A DNA stretch of 39,619 bases from Acidobacteriota bacterium (GTDB lineage: Bacteria > Acidobacteriota > Terriglobia > Acidiferrales > UBA7541), in NCBI GenBank assembly GCA_021780215.1, contig JAJXZD010000212.1, forward strand, positions 1 to 39,619, written 5' to 3'. How positions within the stretch are numbered: the first letter of the stretch is position 1; every line of letters begins with the position of its first letter. Of this stretch, positions 36,198 to 39,619 are shown piece by piece. The position numbers and the translations under genes are program-made. The notes beneath the pieces were generated by a model. The model saw only the letters and a list, made by a program, of their open reading frames with translations, had not been told where the DNA came from and did not search any database.

Positions 36198-36811
36198 GAG
36201 AGCCTTCCTTTCCCTTCGCGCTGCGGGACTGGTTGAATCACTAGCGGCGCCAGCTGCACCCGCAGGGACTCGTATGCGCGAAACAGCAGTGACTTCAGTG
36301 CGCTTTCCGAGCAATCCAGGATTCTGGCAATCTCGCCATAATCGAGCTCTTCGTATTTGTGCAGCAACACGGCGGCGCGCTGCTTTTCGGGGAGCGAGGC
36401 GATGGCCCGGCGGATAAACTCCGCGCGGTCCCGCTCAATTAAATGCTCGTCCATGCGCATCTCGGGAGCCGGCAATTCCCGCGGCCCTGCGTCCTCGCCG
36501 GCGGGCTCATCCAGAGACGTTTCCGCTTGCCGCCAGCGGTTGTCGCGAACCGAGTTGAGGGCCAGGTTCGTGGCGATGCGGAAGAGCCATGTGGTGAACT
36601 TCGCGCTCGGCGTATATGCCTTGCGGGCGCGGTACACGCGCAAAAAGACCTCCTGGGCCAGGTCCTCCGCCGTCGCTGCGTCGCGCACCATGCGGCCAAG
36701 AAAATTGATCAGCGGCAGACGGTATTTGCGCAGCAGGAACTCGAAGGACGCGTCGTCGCCCGCCTTCACGTCCAGCATCAATTGGACGTCCGTCCTGATC
36801 ATGGCCTCCAC
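36194..36811 (-). CDS. ECF RNA polymerase sigma factor
   Basis: A group 4 sigma factor of 205 residues. Region 2 spans about 25-95 (FEFLLRKYRLPLINFLGRMVRDAATAEDLAQEVFLRVYRA with the DAEDLAQE-type helix, then FTTWLFRIATNLALNSVR). Region 4 (about 135-190) has IASLPEKQRAAVLLHKYEELDYGEIARILDCSESALKSLLFRAYESLR, a helix-turn-helix for -35 recognition. The linker DEPAGEDAGPRELPAPE is short. The start is GTG 36811 or ATG 36802; GGAGG lies just two bases before the latter, so I keep 36811 with doubt. It is followed by its anti-sigma factor and a DUF3106-like gene. A GGCAAC-N17-GTTAGA pair upstream may be its own autoregulated promoter. Confidence 0.95.
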   Translation of the reverse strand: MEAMIRTDVQLMLDVKAGDDASFEFLLRKYRLPLINFLGRMVRDAATAEDLAQEVFLRVYRARKAYTPSAKFTTWLFRIATNLALNSVRDNRWRQAETSLDEPAGEDAGPRELPAPEMRMDEHLIERDRAEFIRRAIASLPEKQRAAVLLHKYEELDYGEIARILDCSESALKSLLFRAYESLRVQLAPLVIQPVPQREGKGRLS

Positions 36812-36817
36812 AGTGTA

Positions 36818-36846
36818 TCTAACACCTTCCCGGCCAAAAAGTTGCC
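36818..36846 (-). promoter_or_regulatory. Possible autoregulated ECF-type promoter
   Basis: GGCAAC (36846-36841) followed by a T-run, 17 bases, then GTTAGA (36823-36818). This resembles GGAAC/GCAAC and CGTC-type ECF promoters. It would start transcription almost at the sigma start codon, giving a leaderless or very short-leader message. The match is partial. Confidence 0.35.
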
Positions 36847-36941
36847 TATCTCAGGATGGTGCGAATCAGGCATGCAGGGCGCGCTGCGCTGGATGACAAG
36901 AGAATGGAAGTGCAGGCCGGGACCTCCTGGCTTCGCTTTTC

Positions 36942-37000
36942 GCCCGCCAGAAAGGCAGCCTATTCGCGAACTCTCTTGGCATCAATGATTTCTGGCGGGC
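36942..37000 (-). repeat. Perfect 12-bp inverted repeat after the ZIP gene
   Basis: GCCCGCCAGAAA (36942-36953) and its exact complement TTTCTGGCGGGC (36989-37000) flank 35 bases, just past the transporter stop at 37003. It could fold into a long-loop hairpin and act as a 3' end or terminator, but there is no T-run on the minus strand. Inverted repeats of 12 exact bases are unlikely by chance here. Confidence 0.5.
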
Positions 37001-37002
37001 AG

Positions 37003-37776
37003 TCAGGCGTTGGCGAGGGCCTTCAAGGCGAGGAGCATCGCGACACCGAGGAATACCAGCACGGCCACCCAGACCCCTGGCTCGCGGTTCACCTCCGGGA
37101 TCAAGTCCGAGGCCGCCACATATAGGGTGACTCCGGCCGTCACCGGCAGTGCGTCCGCCACAGTCCGATGCAAGACAAACATCAGCCCCACACCAAGCAG
37201 AGTGGCCGCGCCAAGAATGGCCGAGGAAAGCAACGCCGCCGCCCGACCTCTTCCGCTCGCAATCATCAAGGACGCCACGGTGAATCCCTCGGGCATCTTG
37301 TGCAGGATGATGGCCATGAAAATCACCCCGCCCAGCCAGGCGGAGACAAGCAGCCCCGAGGCGATGGCCACGCCGTCGAAAAACGAATGAATCGCCAGTC
37401 CGAGAAGCGCGGCCGAGCTCGCATGCGCGTGGGAGATCTCCTCGCGATGCGTCTCTTCGCCAAAATGGAAATGCGGCGCCAGAGCATGCTCGAAGAAGTG
37501 CACCAGAAAATATCCTCCCAGAACAAGCAGAAAGACGATCTCGCTCGAGTCGAAGAATACGGAGCCCGCGGGGGCGCGCAGGCGCACCGACTCCGGAATC
37601 ATCTCAAGCATTGCCGTGGCCAGCATGAAGCCGGCGCCGAGTGCGATGAAGTATTTCAGGTAATGACGGGACCACACGCGCCGCGCGACCAGAGACCCTC
37701 CGGCCACGTTGGCCAAAGCGGCGGTCAGCGCCAGCAGCATGGCCAGCACGATGCGATGTGTCTCGAGGGAATGCAT
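37003..37776 (-). CDS. ZIP-family divalent metal transporter
   Basis: A 257-residue inner-membrane transporter with about eight hydrophobic helices. ZIP signatures are present: IHSFFDGVAIASG in helix IV and ILHKMPEGFTVASL in helix V, which form the binuclear metal site. A His-rich cytosolic loop (HFFEHALAPHFHFGEETHREEISHAHA) between helices III and IV is typical. It probably imports Zn2+ or a similar metal; specificity cannot be told from sequence. ATG 37776 lies four bases after the ychF stop, so the two may be co-transcribed; the ribosome binding site is weak. It could also belong to the GufA branch. Confidence 0.92.
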   Translation of the reverse strand: MHSLETHRIVLAMLLALTAALANVAGGSLVARRVWSRHYLKYFIALGAGFMLATAMLEMIPESVRLRAPAGSVFFDSSEIVFLLVLGGYFLVHFFEHALAPHFHFGEETHREEISHAHASSAALLGLAIHSFFDGVAIASGLLVSAWLGGVIFMAIILHKMPEGFTVASLMIASGRGRAAALLSSAILGAATLLGVGLMFVLHRTVADALPVTAGVTLYVAASDLIPEVNREPGVWVAVLVFLGVAMLLALKALANA

Positions 37777-37780
37777 GCGA

Positions 37781-38857
37781 TCAGCCGGAATGCCGGAATA
37801 GGATTACGTCCCCATCCTTCACGACATATTCCTTGCCCTCGAGCCGCACTTGCCCCCGCTCCCGCGCCGCGGCAAAACCTCCCGCACGCAGCAGGTCCTC
37901 CCAGTTCACCACTTCGGCCTTGATGAAATTCTTCTCGATGTCGCTGTGGATTGCCCCGGCCGCTTGCGGAGCGGTCATACCGCGCTCGATGGTCCACGCG
38001 CGGCATTCCGGCTCCCCGCAGGTCAGGAAGGAAATCAGGCCGAGAAGCCGGTAGGTAGCCTGGATCAGCCGGTCGCGGCCGGATTCCTTCAGCCCATAGG
38101 CATTCATCATCTCGGCGGCTTCGGCGTCGCTCAATTCCGATAATTCCGCTTCGATCTTGCCGCAGAAGGGAACCACGGCCGTGTGCGGCTTCTCCGCCAG
38201 CTTTTCGAGGTGATGCTTTTCCACCGCGCGAGCGGCCTCCGGCGCTTCCTCATCGCCCAAATTCAAGACGTAGAGCATCGGCTTGCGCGACAGAAACAGA
38301 AAGCCCGTGAGCATCTTCTGCTCCGCGGGTTTCAGGTCGAGCTCCCGCAGGGGCTTTTCCGTCTCCAGCGATTGCCGGCAGCGCTGCAGAAGCTGCAATT
38401 CCGCTTCGAGCAGAGGGTCCTTGCGCTTTTTCAGGTCCTTCTCGACGCGCTCGATGCGCTTCGTCGTCTGCTCGAGGTCGTGCAGCATCAGCTCGATTTC
38501 GACGCTCTCGATATCGCGCATCGCATCGATCGGCCCTGCCTCATGCGGCACCGCGGGGTTCTCGAACAGGCGCACCACATGCGCCAGGGCGTCGGATTCA
38601 CGCAGCGGGACGAGCGAGGCCGCGTTCTTCTCGCGGTCCTTCTGCAGCCCGCCCACATCCACATACTCGATTGTGGCGTAGGTGTTCTTCTTCGGATGGA
38701 AAATCTCCACCAGCTTTACGAGGCGCTCATCGGGCACGCGCGCGATGCCGACGTGCGGCTGGTTCGGCGTGCTGCGCGCCTCTACGCGGGCGCGCGTGAG
38801 AATACGAAACAGGCTGGTCTTTCCCGTCTGCGGCAGTCCAATGATTCCCGTTTGCAT
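37781..38857 (-). CDS. ychF: Obg-family ATPase YchF
   Basis: Ribosome-associated P-loop ATPase, conserved and linked to stress and redox response and to leaderless-mRNA translation. The 358 residues show the P-loop GLPQTGKTSLF (in place of the usual GLPNVGKST), IEYVDVGGLQKDREKN (G3 region), a helical coiled-coil insertion (about 125-185, with KRIERVEKDLKKRKD), LYVLNLGDEE in the NxxE position that gives ATP preference, and a C-terminal TGS domain (from about 275: LISFLTCGEPECRAWTI, then GAIHSDIEKNFIKAEVV). ATG 38857 matches the family start; no good ribosome binding site precedes it, and the frame stays open for 23 more codons. The P-loop differs from many YchF proteins. Confidence 0.93.
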   Translation of the reverse strand: MQTGIIGLPQTGKTSLFRILTRARVEARSTPNQPHVGIARVPDERLVKLVEIFHPKKNTYATIEYVDVGGLQKDREKNAASLVPLRESDALAHVVRLFENPAVPHEAGPIDAMRDIESVEIELMLHDLEQTTKRIERVEKDLKKRKDPLLEAELQLLQRCRQSLETEKPLRELDLKPAEQKMLTGFLFLSRKPMLYVLNLGDEEAPEAARAVEKHHLEKLAEKPHTAVVPFCGKIEAELSELSDAEAAEMMNAYGLKESGRDRLIQATYRLLGLISFLTCGEPECRAWTIERGMTAPQAAGAIHSDIEKNFIKAEVVNWEDLLRAGGFAAARERGQVRLEGKEYVVKDGDVILFRHSG

Positions 38858-38958
38858 AAGTTTTTGATAGTAGCACAGGCACCCTTGCGGAACGTGATCG
38901 GAGGCATCTCTATGCGCGTTGCACAATTCCCGCTCCGGCGCTATTCTCGGAGCCGCTT

Positions 38959-39619
38959 ATGCCGGGCAGCCTGCTCAGTCCCATCGATCCCCAGGAAGCG
39001 ATCCGGTTTCTCTCAAAGGCCGATCGCCGTCTCGCCCGCCTCATCGAGAAAGCACCCGCATTCGAGCTGAATATGAATGCGGCCGTCACACCGTACGAAT
39101 CGCTCCAGCGCGCTATCGTTTACCAGAGCATTTCCGGAAAGGCCGCCGCCACGATTTTCAGCCGCATTCGCGCGCTGAGCGCGAAGGGAGGGTGTCCCGC
39201 ACCCGAGGAAATCCTTCAGATGAGGTCGCAGACTCTTCGCCGGGCCGGCTTGTCCGCGGCCAAGGCCGCAGCGCTCAAGGACCTGGCAAGCAAGACCGTG
39301 GCGGGGGTTGTTCCCACGCTCGAAGAGGCGCGCAAGTTGTCCGATCAGGAACTCGTCGCCCGCCTGATTTCGATCCGCGGGGTTGGCGCGTGGACCGTGG
39401 AAATGTTCCTGATTTTCCGATTGGGGCGCCCCGACGTCCTTCCGATTCACGATTACGGCGTGCAAAAAGGGTTTGCCATCACCTACCGAAGACAATCCAT
39501 GCCCAAGCCCTCAGAGCTGGCTGCCTTCGGCGAACGCTGGCGGCCGTTTCGTACCGTAGCGAGCTGGTATATGTGGCGGGCGGTCGAGCTGGCAGGGAAA
39601 TCTGCCCGCACAGTCGCAA
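38959..39619 (+). CDS. DNA-3-methyladenine glycosylase II-like (HhH-GPD), partial
   Basis: A base-excision repair glycosylase related to AlkA, removing alkylated purines. The 220 visible residues hold the helix-hairpin-helix segment LISIRGVGAWTVEMFLIF and the catalytic Asp in DVLPIHDYGVQKG, the expected spacing for HhH-GPD enzymes. The N-terminal TATA-like domain of full AlkA is absent, so it belongs to the shorter class. The frame runs off the window end, probably close to the natural stop. ATG 38959 has GGAG (38949-38952) six bases upstream. It is divergent from ychF across about 100 bases. Confidence 0.93.
   Translation, partial: MPGSLLSPIDPQEAIRFLSKADRRLARLIEKAPAFELNMNAAVTPYESLQRAIVYQSISGKAAATIFSRIRALSAKGGCPAPEEILQMRSQTLRRAGLSAAKAAALKDLASKTVAGVVPTLEEARKLSDQELVARLISIRGVGAWTVEMFLIFRLGRPDVLPIHDYGVQKGFAITYRRQSMPKPSELAAFGERWRPFRTVASWYMWRAVELAGKSARTVA

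Noticed and set aside
38919-38947. TTGCAC-N17-TATTCT promoter for the glycosylase gene
   Set aside because: Its start would fall after the GGAG ribosome site (38949-38952), leaving almost no leader; probably coincidence.

Overview
This is a gene-dense, GC-rich bacterial chromosome segment with almost no non-coding space. I read it as an Acidobacteriota genome, probably from the Solibacter/Acidoferrum side. This is inferred from gene style: a DUF3106-like protein in an ECF sigma operon, a kinase-fold/TonB fusion, an SSD-type FtsI with a PASTA tail, and the dcw gene order. No marker in the window proves the taxonomy. I see no rRNA, tRNA, CRISPR array, insertion sequence or phage gene.

Layout. 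(1) 1-1125: 5' part of fumC on the minus strand, cut by the window edge. (2) 1597-5832: a signalling block with a receiver/HD-GYP protein (plus), facing a receiver/PilZ protein and a PAS hybrid histidine kinase (minus). This looks like a phosphorelay joined to c-di-GMP turnover and sensing. (3) 6147-11755, all plus: a two-cluster ferredoxin, an adenylylsulfate-reductase-like flavoprotein, isocitrate lyase (aceA), and a split-looking gene that is best read as one selenoprotein. In that gene an in-frame TGA (10397-10399) is followed by a SECIS-like hairpin, and the reading frame resumes seamlessly as a UGSC-family protein. Two GTGA-N6-TCAC palindromes 22 bp apart precede the ferredoxin gene. (4) 11834-14953, minus: a degenerate kinase-fold/TonB fusion, an UPF0173 metallo-hydrolase and a TlpA-like thioredoxin; then glyA (plus). 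(5) 16484-34654, minus: a JAMM peptidase, then a complete dcw cluster read as mraZ-rsmH-ftsL-ftsI-murE-murF-mraY-murD-ftsW-murG-murC-murB-ftsQ-ftsA-ftsZ. It has a strong sigma70 promoter, five 10-bp-phased MraZ-box repeats at the start site, and a strong hairpin after ftsZ. (6) 35067-36811, minus: ECF sigma factor, zinc-finger anti-sigma factor and a DUF3106-like repeat protein. (7) 37003-39619: ZIP metal transporter and ychF (minus), and the 5' part of an AlkA-type DNA glycosylase (plus).

How the parts work together. The dcw cluster makes the UDP-MurNAc-pentapeptide (meso-DAP type, from the DNPR motif in MurE), lipid I and lipid II, and the divisome that uses them. Most neighbours overlap by ATGA, which suggests translational coupling. 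fumC and aceA point to C4/acetate metabolism. The ferredoxin, flavoprotein and selenoprotein look like a redox set of unknown substrate. The selenoprotein, its SECIS and the tandem operator are the most interesting part of the window.
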